Shown: piece by piece, positions 16,650-24,297 of the stretch
Numbering within the stretch: the first letter of the stretch is position 1
How the letters are laid out: the number at the start of each line of letters is the position of its first letter
Source of the DNA: CAKSQF01 sp051867925
GTDB taxonomy: Bacteria > Bacillota > Clostridia > Oscillospirales > CAG-272
Assembly: GCA_051867925.1 (NCBI GenBank)
Contig: JBJDZI010000128.1
Span: 1 to 27,776, forward strand
DNA length: 27,776 nucleotides
Reading direction: 5' to 3'
Program-made: the position numbers and the translations under genes
The notes under the pieces: generated by a model
The model's database searches: none
What the model was told of the DNA's origin: nothing
What the model saw: only the letters and a program-made list of their open reading frames with translations

Positions 16650-17517
16650 AAGTCTTTTCCACGCGGTTGAAGATCATAATTCCCACCAGAGCTATCACAA
16701 CAGTCAGCATCGCCGACAGCACCAGTGCAACGGGCAGGATGGTACCCTCTCCCAAAAGTGCCCAACGGAAGACCTCTACAGGGGCGGTAACGGGATTGAT
16801 CGTCAGGACAGTCCGCATAAAGCCGCCCGAAAGTTGCGAGAGCGGATAGACGATAGGCGTGGCGTACATCCAAAGTTGCACGCCGAAGGTGACTAAGATG
16901 GCAAGATCACGGTATTTGGTGGTCAGACTGGAGATGATGATCCCCACGCCCAGTCCCAGCACGCCAAGTTGTAACAGAATCAAGGGAATCAGCGAAATTC
17001 CCCACCAATGGGGAGAGACCGCCCCGATTATCGCGTAATAAGTCAGCAGGATGACCACGAGGATCATCTGGACGAGAAACCGGATCACCGACGCCAGCAT
17101 ATTGGAAATAGGCGTGGTCAGTCTTGGAAAATAGACCTTTCCGAAAACATGCGCGTTGTCGGTAAAGGTGGCGGCGTTCTGGGTCACGCAGGAAGCGAAG
17201 AAGGTCCAGATCGCGTTGCTTGCCAAATAGAACAACAGCGTCGGCACGCCGTCAGTGGAGATTCCTGCGATCCCGCCGAAGACGAAGGTATAGATCAAGC
17301 TGGTGATGATGGGGGTCAAAAAGATCCATGCAGGTCCCAGCACGGTCTGCTTATAGGTCAGCACAAAGCTGCGGCGGGTAAAGAGGACGATCAGATCCCT
17401 ATACCGCCAGACTTCCTTCAGATTCAGTTCGAACAGCCGCTTTTTTGCGGAAATATGTGTATGATACTGCGCCTGCCGCTCCGTTTGCGGTTGCAGTTTC
17501 GTTTCATCTTGGTTCAT
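16633..17517 (-). CDS. ABC-2 permease for polysaccharide export (Wzm/TagG type)
   Basis: A 294-aa inner-membrane protein with six predicted membrane segments and the PF01061 (ABC2_membrane) features: amphipathic N-terminal 'ELNLKEVWRYRDLIVLFTRRSF', 'YKQTVLGPAWIFLTPIITSLIYTFVFGGIAG', and the re-entrant region before 'ATPIVYPLSQLSGG'. It forms the channel for lipid-linked glycan export with the ATPase encoded next. AAAGGATAACCC precedes the ATG at 17517. It is the first gene of the operon and has a strong promoter. Confidence 0.93.
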   Translation of the reverse strand: MNQDETKLQPQTERQAQYHTHISAKKRLFELNLKEVWRYRDLIVLFTRRSFVLTYKQTVLGPAWIFLTPIITSLIYTFVFGGIAGISTDGVPTLLFYLASNAIWTFFASCVTQNAATFTDNAHVFGKVYFPRLTTPISNMLASVIRFLVQMILVVILLTYYAIIGAVSPHWWGISLIPLILLQLGVLGLGVGIIISSLTTKYRDLAILVTFGVQLWMYATPIVYPLSQLSGGFMRTVLTINPVTAPVEVFRWALLGEGTILPVALVLSAMLTVVIALVGIMIFNRVEKTFMDTV

Positions 17518-17560
17518 GGGTTATCCTTTCAGTATAGATACAGCCATTTTATCTCATTTT

Positions 17561-17589
17561 ATTCTATCACGAAGGAAGCATCTTGTCAA
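17561..17589 (-). promoter_or_regulatory. Promoter of the polysaccharide export operon
   Basis: On the minus strand a consensus TTGACA (17584-17589) and TAGAAT (17561-17566) are separated by 17 bases. The leader is about 37 bases. Confidence 0.8.
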
Positions 17590-17661
17590 GTAGTTTCCCG
17601 AAATCAGAGTTTGCTTTCCACAAAACGTTGGCATAATTCTGACTTTTTTCACACAAAATGG

Positions 17662-17690
17662 TAGACAGCCGCGCAAAACTGTGCTACAAT
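17662..17690 (+). promoter_or_regulatory. Promoter of the Xaa-Pro aminopeptidase gene
   Basis: TAGACA (17662-17667) and TACAAT (17685-17690) are spaced by 17 bases, divergent from the export operon promoter about 75 bp away. Confidence 0.7.
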
Positions 17691-17732
17691 AAAACAGAAT
17701 GAATTTTACCATCGAAAGAAGGTTACCACACT

Positions 17733-18974
17733 ATGTCTATTCCCGCACACCGCGAAAATCTGATCCCGCTTCTGGCAGACAAGAGCATCACAATCCTTTA
17801 CTCCGGCATCCCCATCCATGTCAGTCAGGACGAATATTATCCCTTCCGTTGCAACCGCCAGTTTTTCTATTATACCGGTCTGACCCGCGAAAACATGGCG
17901 CTGGTCATGATCAAGCGGGACGGAAAATGCTCCGCCACCCTTTATATTCCCGAAGTCGATCCCCTCGCCGTCCGTTGGATGGGGAAGATGGTAACGCCCG
18001 ACGAGGCGCGTGAGATCAGCGGCATCCAGTCTATCCGTTACATTCACCAGTTGGAGGGCGATCTGTCCCGTCATATGGCATCCGATGTTGCCAAGGTCGC
18101 TTACTTCGACACCGAACGTCACTCTGCCGCCGATCTGCCCGACTACAATTCCGTAAAGGCAGAGGAATTTGCCAAACTCTACCCTGCCGTTTCCATCAAG
18201 AACCTCCACACTCCTACCGCCGCTCTGCGCCGTTGCAAGGATGCGGAAGAGGTCGCCGCCATTCAAAAAGCAATCCGCATGACCAAGGCAGGTCTGGAGG
18301 AAGTGATGCGCACCCTGCGCCCCGAACTGTACGAGTATCAGGTGCAGGCGACATTTGAAGCAAAAATTTTCTTCGAGGGTGCAGAGGGTCCCTCCTTCCC
18401 CACCATTGCAGGTGCGGGCATCAACGGCACCATGCTCCACTACGGCACCAACCGCGAAAAATGCAACGACGGCGATCTGATCCTGCTGGATCTGGGTGCG
18501 AAAGCCGACGGCTACTGTGCCGACATCACCCGCACCTATCCCGTAAACGGCAAATTTACCGACCGTCAGCGGCAGTATTATCAGCTGGTGCTGGATGCCA
18601 ACCGCACGGTTGCCAAGGCGGCGAAACCCGGTATGACCTGCGGTCAGCTCAACGAGATCTGCAAGGATGTGCTGGCAGAGGGTCTGATCAAGATGGGCAA
18701 GATTCAAACACCCGCGGAAGTCTCCCGCTACTATATGCACGGCGTCAGCCATCATCTGGGCATTGATGTCCACGACATTGAGGTCGCAGACGATCGTATC
18801 CTCCGTCCCGGATGCGTCATCACCGACGAACCCGGTCTGTATATCGACGAAGAAGCCATCGGTATTCGCATCGAAGACGATCTGCTCATCACTGAGGACG
18901 GATGTGTCTGCCTGTCCGAGGACATCATCCGCACGCCCGACAAGATCGAAGCGTTTATGGCCGGGCAAAACTAA
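17733..18974 (+). CDS. Xaa-Pro aminopeptidase (M24B, aminopeptidase P)
   Basis: A 413-aa cytoplasmic metallopeptidase that removes an N-terminal residue before proline. The N-terminal domain (1-165) has the aminopeptidase P 'FYYTGL' segment. The C-terminal pita-bread fold holds all metal ligands: D253 and D264 (LLDLGAKADGYCADITRT), H340 (HGVSHHLG), E366 (TDEPGLY) and E381 (GIRIEDD); H236 (MLHYG) is also kept. The ATG at 17733 is 10 bases after AGAAGG. The zinc-ribbon membrane protein gene follows after 122 bases without a clear promoter and may be co-transcribed. Confidence 0.93.
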   Translation: MSIPAHRENLIPLLADKSITILYSGIPIHVSQDEYYPFRCNRQFFYYTGLTRENMALVMIKRDGKCSATLYIPEVDPLAVRWMGKMVTPDEAREISGIQSIRYIHQLEGDLSRHMASDVAKVAYFDTERHSAADLPDYNSVKAEEFAKLYPAVSIKNLHTPTAALRRCKDAEEVAAIQKAIRMTKAGLEEVMRTLRPELYEYQVQATFEAKIFFEGAEGPSFPTIAGAGINGTMLHYGTNREKCNDGDLILLDLGAKADGYCADITRTYPVNGKFTDRQRQYYQLVLDANRTVAKAAKPGMTCGQLNEICKDVLAEGLIKMGKIQTPAEVSRYYMHGVSHHLGIDVHDIEVADDRILRPGCVITDEPGLYIDEEAIGIRIEDDLLITEDGCVCLSEDIIRTPDKIEAFMAGQN

Positions 18975-19096
18975 GGAGAGTTTCCACATACCGCACGCCT
19001 CCATTTTCCCCAATCACCGATAGGAGAAGGCTCAACTCCCCCATTGGTGGGTATTGACCCAAATGAATCAAAATCTTTCCTATTTTGGAGATGACT

Positions 19097-20230
19097 ATGG
19101 ACTCTATCAAATGTACCGCTTGCGGAAACGACATCCCCGCAGAATCCACGGTATGCCCCTTCTGCGGTGCTTCCGTCGCTCCCCATGAAACACCGGATGT
19201 TGCTCAAGCAACTTCCGCTACATCCGATCCCGCATCTGATTCTGCATCTGATCCTGCATCCGATCCCATATCCGTCCCTGCGCCTGCGCTCCGTCCTCCC
19301 AAGACCCGCTATCGCCGTCCCGCATGGGTGCGCGTGATCTGCGGATTCTTCTCGACCATTCTACTGATCGTCGCTATCGCGCTGGGCATTGCCGCAGGTG
19401 CCCTTCACATGGTTCTGTATAATATCTCGCCCAACAATATCAAACGAGTGATCTCCGAGGTCAACGTCGGAGAGATTGAGATCACCGTTCGGGGGAAGAC
19501 GCAGACTGTCGCAGATACCGTGCACGACGCATTCAACGAAGCGCAGAAGCAAATCGGCAATGTGGAGCAGATCATCGACCCCGCGCAGGTAGATGAACTT
19601 CTGCAAGCCGATTTCGTACAAAATTATCTGTCCGACATCGCAAATTCGCTTTTGCAGGATCTGCTGGAAAACACCTCCGATACCTCGCTGACCCCCGAAG
19701 ATGTGGGCGAATTCATTAAGGACAACCGCCAAGAGATCGAAGAGATTCTGGAGGTGGAGGTCACCGATGAAATAATCGGCACCATCACCGAAGAACTGGA
19801 AAAAACGCAGGCACTGGAAAAGATTTCGGTTTCCAAGATCGTTGAAGAAGCCCCTGTGCTGCAAACGGTCGCTTTCGTTGTCTCCGGCGGGGTTGTCTCC
19901 CTCCTATTTGCAGGGATGCTCTTCTGCTTGCTTTTGATCGCGCTGATCAACTTCTTCCGTCCCATTGCGCTGTCCTACGCGGGCGCTGCTTTCTTGACCG
20001 TGGGCGGTCTGTTCGGCATCGTGGCTTTATTCACCGACGTCCTGACGGTCATTCTCGCCGATCTGCTGGATCTTCCCATTTCCTTGCTGGATTTGTTAGC
20101 GCGCGGAATCGTAGACTCCGCGCAATACATATTCGCCATTGGATTCACCATCGGCTTGGTACTGATCGTCGGTGCCATCGTCTATTCCATCCTGTGTTCG
20201 ATCTTTCGCGCCAAGATGAATGATCGGTAA
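19097..20230 (+). CDS. Zinc-ribbon membrane protein of unknown function
   Basis: A 377-aa protein. An N-terminal zinc ribbon (C6xxC9 and C20xxC23) is followed by a Ser/Asp/Pro/Ala linker built from 12-bp repeats (about 40-62). A membrane helix (about 80-104) comes next, then an acidic, mostly helical region of about 150 residues, and three to four C-terminal hydrophobic helices. The start is ATG 19097 with GGAG 6 bases upstream. I do not recognise a named family. The ribbon-plus-membrane design is shared with the convergent VWA protein, so the two may be functionally related (inference). Confidence 0.7.
   Translation: MDSIKCTACGNDIPAESTVCPFCGASVAPHETPDVAQATSATSDPASDSASDPASDPISVPAPALRPPKTRYRRPAWVRVICGFFSTILLIVAIALGIAAGALHMVLYNISPNNIKRVISEVNVGEIEITVRGKTQTVADTVHDAFNEAQKQIGNVEQIIDPAQVDELLQADFVQNYLSDIANSLLQDLLENTSDTSLTPEDVGEFIKDNRQEIEEILEVEVTDEIIGTITEELEKTQALEKISVSKIVEEAPVLQTVAFVVSGGVVSLLFAGMLFCLLLIALINFFRPIALSYAGAAFLTVGGLFGIVALFTDVLTVILADLLDLPISLLDLLARGIVDSAQYIFAIGFTIGLVLIVGAIVYSILCSIFRAKMNDR
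19220..19267 (+). repeat. In-frame 12-bp tandem repeats coding for a Ser-Asp-Pro-Ala linker
   Basis: Four consecutive 12-base units of the form GCATCYGATYCY (19220-19231, -19243, -19255, -19267), with a degenerate fifth. Each encodes about four residues (Ser-Asp-Pro/Ser-Ala), so unit gain or loss keeps the frame and only changes linker length. Confidence 0.7.
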
Positions 20231-20256
20231 TTTTTCACGTCTATTCGCAGTCTAAG

Positions 20257-20361
20257 CCAAACAACAAATTCGGGCGGCAAGTATTTGCCGCCCGAATTTG
20301 TTGTTTGGGGGTCAAGTCCCTTTTGAAAAAGGGGCTTGCGGGGGTTGGGGCAACGCCCCAA
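20257..20361. repeat. Composite three-hairpin element, copy B (also bidirectional terminator)
   Basis: Hairpin 1 has a 24-bp perfect stem (20257-20280 / 20285-20308) with the GGGCGGCAA core and a GTAT loop. Hairpin 2 has an 11-bp stem with one G-T pair (20313-20323 / 20328-20338). Hairpin 3 is TTGGGGC-AAC-GCCCCAA (20345-20361), followed by TTTCA. The element lies between two convergent genes, starting about 25 bases after the VWA gene stop, and can terminate both. Confidence 0.8.
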
Positions 20362-20385
20362 TTTCAATCAAATAGTTTCCTGAAA

Positions 20386-23300
20386 TCAAGCGCCGGTTGT
20401 GATATGTTTGCGCTTTTGTTTGCGATGGATCACGATCGCCATCGCGCATCCTCCGCCGACAGTCAAAACCACCGCCACAACAATGATCACGATCAGCAGG
20501 ACGTTCGATTCCTCCACCAGTTGCCCGCGGCTGTCCGCTACGGCTTTATAGGTCAGATCGCGCACGCCGTCGCCATCCTCGTCCACATACAGATAAGTGG
20601 CTTTGGCAGGAGCGGCTACCGTGGTGATCTCTGTTCGCTTGGTGATCTTGATGTTTCTGAATTCGCGAATATCGCTGTACTCGCCGTTCTCGTCCATAAA
20701 GCCGATGGTGTAATCCATTCTGCCGCGCCCGTTTCCTTCGATTTGAATCTCGTATTGCGCACCCTCCTTCAACCGCAGAACCTTGATACGGTTATCGCTG
20801 TCCTCGTCCGCTTCTTCATCGTTTTCCTCAAAGGTCAATGTGCCGAAATCGGTACGGGTGTTCAGCTTGGATTCCTTCGAGCAAAGCCGCTCGCCGTTAT
20901 ATTTGACCGTAACATCCACAGGGCAGGCGATCCGAATATAGATGTACTTCTGACCACTGATCTGATCGGCAAGATCTCCGAAGAAATAGACCAGATCGTC
21001 CGCACTGGCAACCTCGTAATGCATTCCGTGGCTGGCAAGTGCTTCCATCAGTTCCTGCGCTTCCAGTTTCTCGCTGCCGTTCAAAGCCCCGAAGAAACCG
21101 AGGGTGTAGATGTATACGTCCTGCTCCTTGATCGTATCGGAGTATTCAATGAGCGAGTCGCCGACTTCACCTCGGTTAGGCAAGCCGTCACTGAGCAGAA
21201 CGATGGATTTCTTCTTGGCTTTACTTTCCGAAAGCAATTTCTCTGCCACCTTCAGTCCTGACTCAATGTTGGTCATACCGCTGGAGTAGATGCGCTCGAT
21301 GGCAGTGGTCAGACCACCTTCGTTGTTGGAAAATTCAGATGTAATCTCCGCAGAACCGGAGTATGTCACGACTGCAACGCTGGAATCCTCCTTGAGCACG
21401 GTCTGCACGAATTTCACAGCGGCGTTCTTCGCCTCTTTCAGCGGCGTGCCGCTCATACTCGCCGACACGTCCAGTACCAACACAATATCCCGTTCCGTCT
21501 GCTTCCGCGCCTGCCAGAGGGTCAGATCTACCAGCGGGCCGACGGTACAGCCGACCTCCAATTCCGCTCCGAATGCTTCCGCTTCACACTTTAACTTGAT
21601 CTCCAACATCTGCAAATAGATGCGGACCTTTCCTTCTGCATAGAATCCGTAGTTCTCGTCAGCCAGTTTCCGACTGTCAAAACCGACGGCACCGTTCACA
21701 TCCGCGCCGATTTTCGCCAGAGACAGTTCAAAAATATTCAAGTTAGAGACATACAGCATCATGGACGCACCCAGTGCCTCAAAATCAACATCTGCTGCCA
21801 TCTCCGCTTTCAAATACCAATCGATCGTTCCCGCAGTCTCTGCTTCATCGGTCACGGTGTTTTTTTCTTCGCCTACACCCAAGAATTTGCCGTTTTTGAA
21901 CACGTCAAACTCAAAATCAATGGGTTTGGTGTATGTACAATCAAATTCCATACCGAAAGAGATATTTCCCTGCAGATCGGTATAGATCAGGATTCCCACG
22001 GACAATGCGGTGTCGAGTTTGTTGTTCTTGCTGTTGGGTACATCGGTGATTCGGAAGGTACCGCAATTCCATGTCAGATAGGCAATGGGAAGCAGTTTTT
22101 CTTTGAGTCCAGTCAAGGTCAGCAACGGATTTCCGAAGGGGTCGGATACGATCAGCTTGGTATCGTTCTGCTCAAATTCCAATGACAAATTGCCCTGTAA
22201 ATTGACGTTTGCCACCAGATCGCCAGCTGTTTTGACCGACATATTCTCGAACCCGTCATCCGTATCCCATTTCTCGCCTTTGGCGTAGACGCCGAAAGCC
22301 AGATCCTGCAGAGTTACGGTGCCGGAAAGCTTCAGTTCTGCATCGAGATAATCATTACCGGAATCCTCGCTGATCACAGGCGGTTGGCAGACAGTGCAGG
22401 CGCGCAGATCACGCGCTACTGCCGACTGCAAAGTCGTCTCGTTCTTGCTGTTCCAAAGATAGCGGCATCCGTCTTTATGATAGCAAACACCTGTATCAGT
22501 GGTGTAGACCGTAGTCGAAGCCGCATCACTCTTGGAGACTTTGGTAGAGTATTGCGCGGAATCGGTAGCCACTTGGTCGATATTATCTTTGAATTTCTTC
22601 TGAAGCAGTTTCAAAATATCGATTTCGATGCTCACGGAGAAGGTGTTCAATCCCTCACTGCTTACGGTAACACCGGTTGGTTCTGCGGTGGCAGACAATT
22701 GAGTGATTCCGTCTGCAGACAAACCTCCCATTTGTGTAACGGATCCTTCGCCTACACCCGCTATCGCCGCACTGCCGCTTTTCAACGTTACGCCGTCCAC
22801 AGCATAGAACTCGGTGAGATTCCCGGAGCTCAGGATCTGCATGAAATCCAGTTCCAGATCGTCGAACACTTCGTCAACCGCAGGCGTATCAATATAGTAG
22901 ACCATGTGATCCATACTTTGATACTTGTTGACGATCTTGCCGAAATAATTTTCACCGAACCCGGAATCCTCACTTCCTTCCAGCAGGAAGAGCGAGCCGG
23001 TCTTCAGCGAATCCAGCACGGAGCCGGAAGAGATTTCCAAAACCAGCGTATTTCCTACCATGGAGGACATCAGGATAGCGGATTCCAGTTGAGCCGTCTC
23101 TTCTGCGGTGAAATAAGTCACACTCGAATTCAGAGAAGCCTCTGCCGCATTCAGATATGCCTCGATCTTCTCATCTTTATCCGAGCCGGGCAGCAACCCG
23201 CCGAGCCATGAGAACCAGCCAAACTGCCAGCCGAGTACGCCCACGCCACCGAACAGAATGGCGACGGTCAGCAAAACGGCGACCACCTTCCGTCCGGTTT

Positions 23301-23469
23301 TAGGCTGTTTCACAGGCTTTCCGCATTGATTGCAGAAGGTAGCACCTTCCGGAATCTTTGCGCCGCACGAGCATTGATGCAGGGAATTCTTTTCGGGAAG
23401 AGGCGCTCCGCAATGATCGCAAACGGATTTTCCCTTTCCGATTTTGGAATGACAACGAGGACATTTCAT
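20386..23469 (-). CDS. Zinc-ribbon / von Willebrand factor A membrane protein
   Basis: A 1027-aa protein. Two N-terminal zinc ribbons (C3xxC6/C17xxC20; C33, C35/C46xxC49) precede a membrane helix (about 62-80). A long extracytoplasmic beta-rich region follows. Embedded at about 320-364 is a small Cys/His module (C329, H331, C335, C358xxC361) of the 'YHxxxCxYL...ACxxC' type seen as a stand-alone Ada-like zinc module. A VWA domain lies at about 660-840 with an intact MIDAS (D667-S669-S671, T733, D761). Next come an Asp-rich patch, a DEDGDGVRD calcium-loop-like motif (963-971), a second membrane helix (about 990-1015) and a basic tail. VWA domains mediate metal-dependent protein binding; the partner is unknown. 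The start ATG has only a weak ribosome binding site. Confidence 0.8.
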   Translation of the reverse strand: MKCPRCHSKIGKGKSVCDHCGAPLPEKNSLHQCSCGAKIPEGATFCNQCGKPVKQPKTGRKVVAVLLTVAILFGGVGVLGWQFGWFSWLGGLLPGSDKDEKIEAYLNAAEASLNSSVTYFTAEETAQLESAILMSSMVGNTLVLEISSGSVLDSLKTGSLFLLEGSEDSGFGENYFGKIVNKYQSMDHMVYYIDTPAVDEVFDDLELDFMQILSSGNLTEFYAVDGVTLKSGSAAIAGVGEGSVTQMGGLSADGITQLSATAEPTGVTVSSEGLNTFSVSIEIDILKLLQKKFKDNIDQVATDSAQYSTKVSKSDAASTTVYTTDTGVCYHKDGCRYLWNSKNETTLQSAVARDLRACTVCQPPVISEDSGNDYLDAELKLSGTVTLQDLAFGVYAKGEKWDTDDGFENMSVKTAGDLVANVNLQGNLSLEFEQNDTKLIVSDPFGNPLLTLTGLKEKLLPIAYLTWNCGTFRITDVPNSKNNKLDTALSVGILIYTDLQGNISFGMEFDCTYTKPIDFEFDVFKNGKFLGVGEEKNTVTDEAETAGTIDWYLKAEMAADVDFEALGASMMLYVSNLNIFELSLAKIGADVNGAVGFDSRKLADENYGFYAEGKVRIYLQMLEIKLKCEAEAFGAELEVGCTVGPLVDLTLWQARKQTERDIVLVLDVSASMSGTPLKEAKNAAVKFVQTVLKEDSSVAVVTYSGSAEITSEFSNNEGGLTTAIERIYSSGMTNIESGLKVAEKLLSESKAKKKSIVLLSDGLPNRGEVGDSLIEYSDTIKEQDVYIYTLGFFGALNGSEKLEAQELMEALASHGMHYEVASADDLVYFFGDLADQISGQKYIYIRIACPVDVTVKYNGERLCSKESKLNTRTDFGTLTFEENDEEADEDSDNRIKVLRLKEGAQYEIQIEGNGRGRMDYTIGFMDENGEYSDIREFRNIKITKRTEITTVAAPAKATYLYVDEDGDGVRDLTYKAVADSRGQLVEESNVLLIVIIVVAVVLTVGGGCAMAIVIHRKQKRKHITTGA

Positions 23470-23504
23470 TGATGTTCGCTCACTTTCATGATGTTGTTGT
23501 AGGT

Positions 23505-23533
23505 ATTATAACATAAATTCTGCAAATTTGCAA
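23505..23533 (-). promoter_or_regulatory. Promoter of the VWA membrane protein gene
   Basis: On the minus strand TTGCAA (23528-23533) and a consensus TATAAT (23505-23510) are spaced by 17 bases; the leader is about 30 bases. Confidence 0.75.
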
Positions 23534-23658
23534 CCGATCGCGCACGATTTCGGGCTATTATTTCGGATTTTGGATGAAACCTTCTTGCATTTTGCCAGAG
23601 TAACGACTTCTTCCCTACTCTTATGGACGATGCGCGGTCTATGACATACAACCAATTC

Positions 23659-23800
23659 GGGGCTGTCGCAAAATGATTATCCAAAATGATTGATTATCAC
23701 AACTACACAAAAAAACACTTGTCACAATCATTGTACGCAAGTGTTTTTTTGAATAGGTTGTCGGTTTGATAGGAATCATTCCTGAACTTTCGACAGCCCC
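23659..23800. mobile_element. 142-bp MITE-like element with GGGGCTGTCG terminal inverted repeats
   Basis: The ends GGGGCTGTCG (23659-23668) and CGACAGCCCC (23791-23800) are perfect 10-base inverted repeats, extended imperfectly inwards. There is no coding capacity. The centre carries a 13-bp stem AAAAAAACACTTG / CAAGTGTTTTTTT (23709-23721 / 23738-23750), a terminator shape in both directions. No target-site duplication is visible, so mobility is inferred. Confidence 0.45.
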
Positions 23801-23860
23801 CTCATACTGCTAAAAGGTGTCTCTGAGGATTGCCCACGAGCCAAGAAAGAGGGAAAGGAT

Positions 23861-23935
23861 GAAAACTTCGGCGTCCTATATGGTTTCGCCCTCTCCTCAG
23901 ACTCTCCACCCCTTCCCTTGGCTCTGTCACTGCCT
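23861..23935. repeat. Intergenic repeat unit 1 (GAAAACTTCGGCG / TTTCGCCCTC type)
   Basis: It contains GAAAACTTCGGCG...ATGGTTTCGCCCTC followed by CTCTCCACCCCTTCC and CTTGGCT. The right part is a direct repeat of 24043-24090; the left part (23861-23890) matches 24019-24048 in inverted orientation. Confidence 0.6.
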
Positions 23936-23955
23936 AAATCCAAACAAAAGAATCC

Positions 23956-23977
23956 GGGCGGCAAGGATTTGCCGCCC
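23956..23977. repeat. GGGCGGCAA palindromic repeat, copy C
   Basis: A perfect GGGCGGCAA / TTGCCGCCC stem with loop GGAT, followed by a small CTTTC / GAAAG stem (23996-24013) where copies B, D and E have hairpin 2. Confidence 0.8.
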
Positions 23978-24013
23978 CCAGTTTGTCGAAAAAGTCTTTC
24001 AGAAAATCGAAAG

Positions 24014-24095
24014 GAGGGCGAAACCATCTCATACGCCGAAGTTTTCGCCCTCCTCTCGAGCTCTCCACCCACTTCCTTGGCTGGCGGCACTCTAA
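24014..24095. repeat. Intergenic repeat unit 2, with 10-bp stem hairpin
   Basis: GAGGGCGAAAC (24014-24024) pairs with GTTTTCGCCCTC (24041-24052) around a loop that contains the reverse complement of the loop of unit 1. The flank CTCTCCACCCACTTCC and CTTGGCT repeats unit 1 directly. Confidence 0.6.
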
Positions 24096-24119
24096 ATTTG
24101 TAGTTTATCGACAGTCTGC

Positions 24120-24191
24120 GGGCGGCAAGGATTTGCCGCCCCTTTTTAAAAGTTCTTGGAGGTTTGGAACCTTCTTTTAAGAAGGTTCCAA
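24120..24191. repeat. Composite hairpin element, copy D (hairpins 1 and 2)
   Basis: Hairpin 1 is GGGCGGCAA-GGAT-TTGCCGCCC (24120-24141). A spacer AAAAGTTCTTGGAGGT follows, then hairpin 2, a perfect 12-bp stem TTGGAACCTTCT / AGAAGGTTCCAA (24164-24175 / 24180-24191). Hairpin 3 is missing. Confidence 0.75.
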
Positions 24192-24199
24192 GTAAATAA

Positions 24200-24297
24200 G
24201 GGCGACAAGGATTTGCCGCCCTTCATAGAAGTACTTAGAGGTGCAGGAACCTTCTTTCAAGAAGGTTCCTGCCGGAGTTTGAGGCGGAGCCTCAATT
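24200..24297. repeat. Composite three-hairpin element, copy E, directly after pdxT
   Basis: Hairpin 1 is GGGCGACAA-GGAT-TTGCCGCCC (one A-C mismatch, 24200-24221). The spacer is AGAAGTACTTAGAGGT. Hairpin 2 is a perfect 13-bp stem GCAGGAACCTTCT / AGAAGGTTCCTGC (24243-24255 / 24260-24272). Hairpin 3 is TTGAGGC-GGA-GCCTCAA (24279-24295). The TTTCA after it contains the pdxT stop codon. It may serve as the pdxST terminator or mRNA end structure. Confidence 0.8.

Larger units (their letters stand above)
23511..24297. other. Gene-free repeat island of about 790 bp
   Basis: No credible gene lies between the VWA promoter and the pdxT stop. It holds in order: 125 bases without visible structure, a 142-bp inverted-repeat element with a terminator-like core, two 50-bp related units with an inverted hairpin, and GGGCGGCAA-type hairpins C, D and E. 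Short reading frames on both strands here come from the repeats themselves. Confidence 0.8.

Noticed and set aside
17706..19013. 435-codon frame antisense to the Xaa-Pro aminopeptidase gene
   Set aside because: The sense protein carries all metal ligands; the antisense frame has no recognisable domain.
18975..19096. Promoter or terminator between the Xaa-Pro aminopeptidase and zinc-ribbon genes
   Set aside because: TTGACC is present but no -10 lies at a proper distance, and there is no stable stem with a T-run.
23466..23684. 72-codon frame upstream of the VWA gene
   Set aside because: It spans the VWA promoter and part of the inverted-repeat element and has no ribosome binding site.
23776..24103. 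Short proteins on both strands of the repeat island (about 60-105 codons)
   Set aside because: They are read from palindromic repeats, contain repeated peptide fragments on both strands, and lack ribosome binding sites.
23956..24221. CRISPR array from the regularly recurring GGGCGGCAAGGATTTGCCGCCC copies
   Set aside because: Spacing is irregular (about 160 and 80 bp), the intervening sequence contains other shared repeats, and no cas genes are present.
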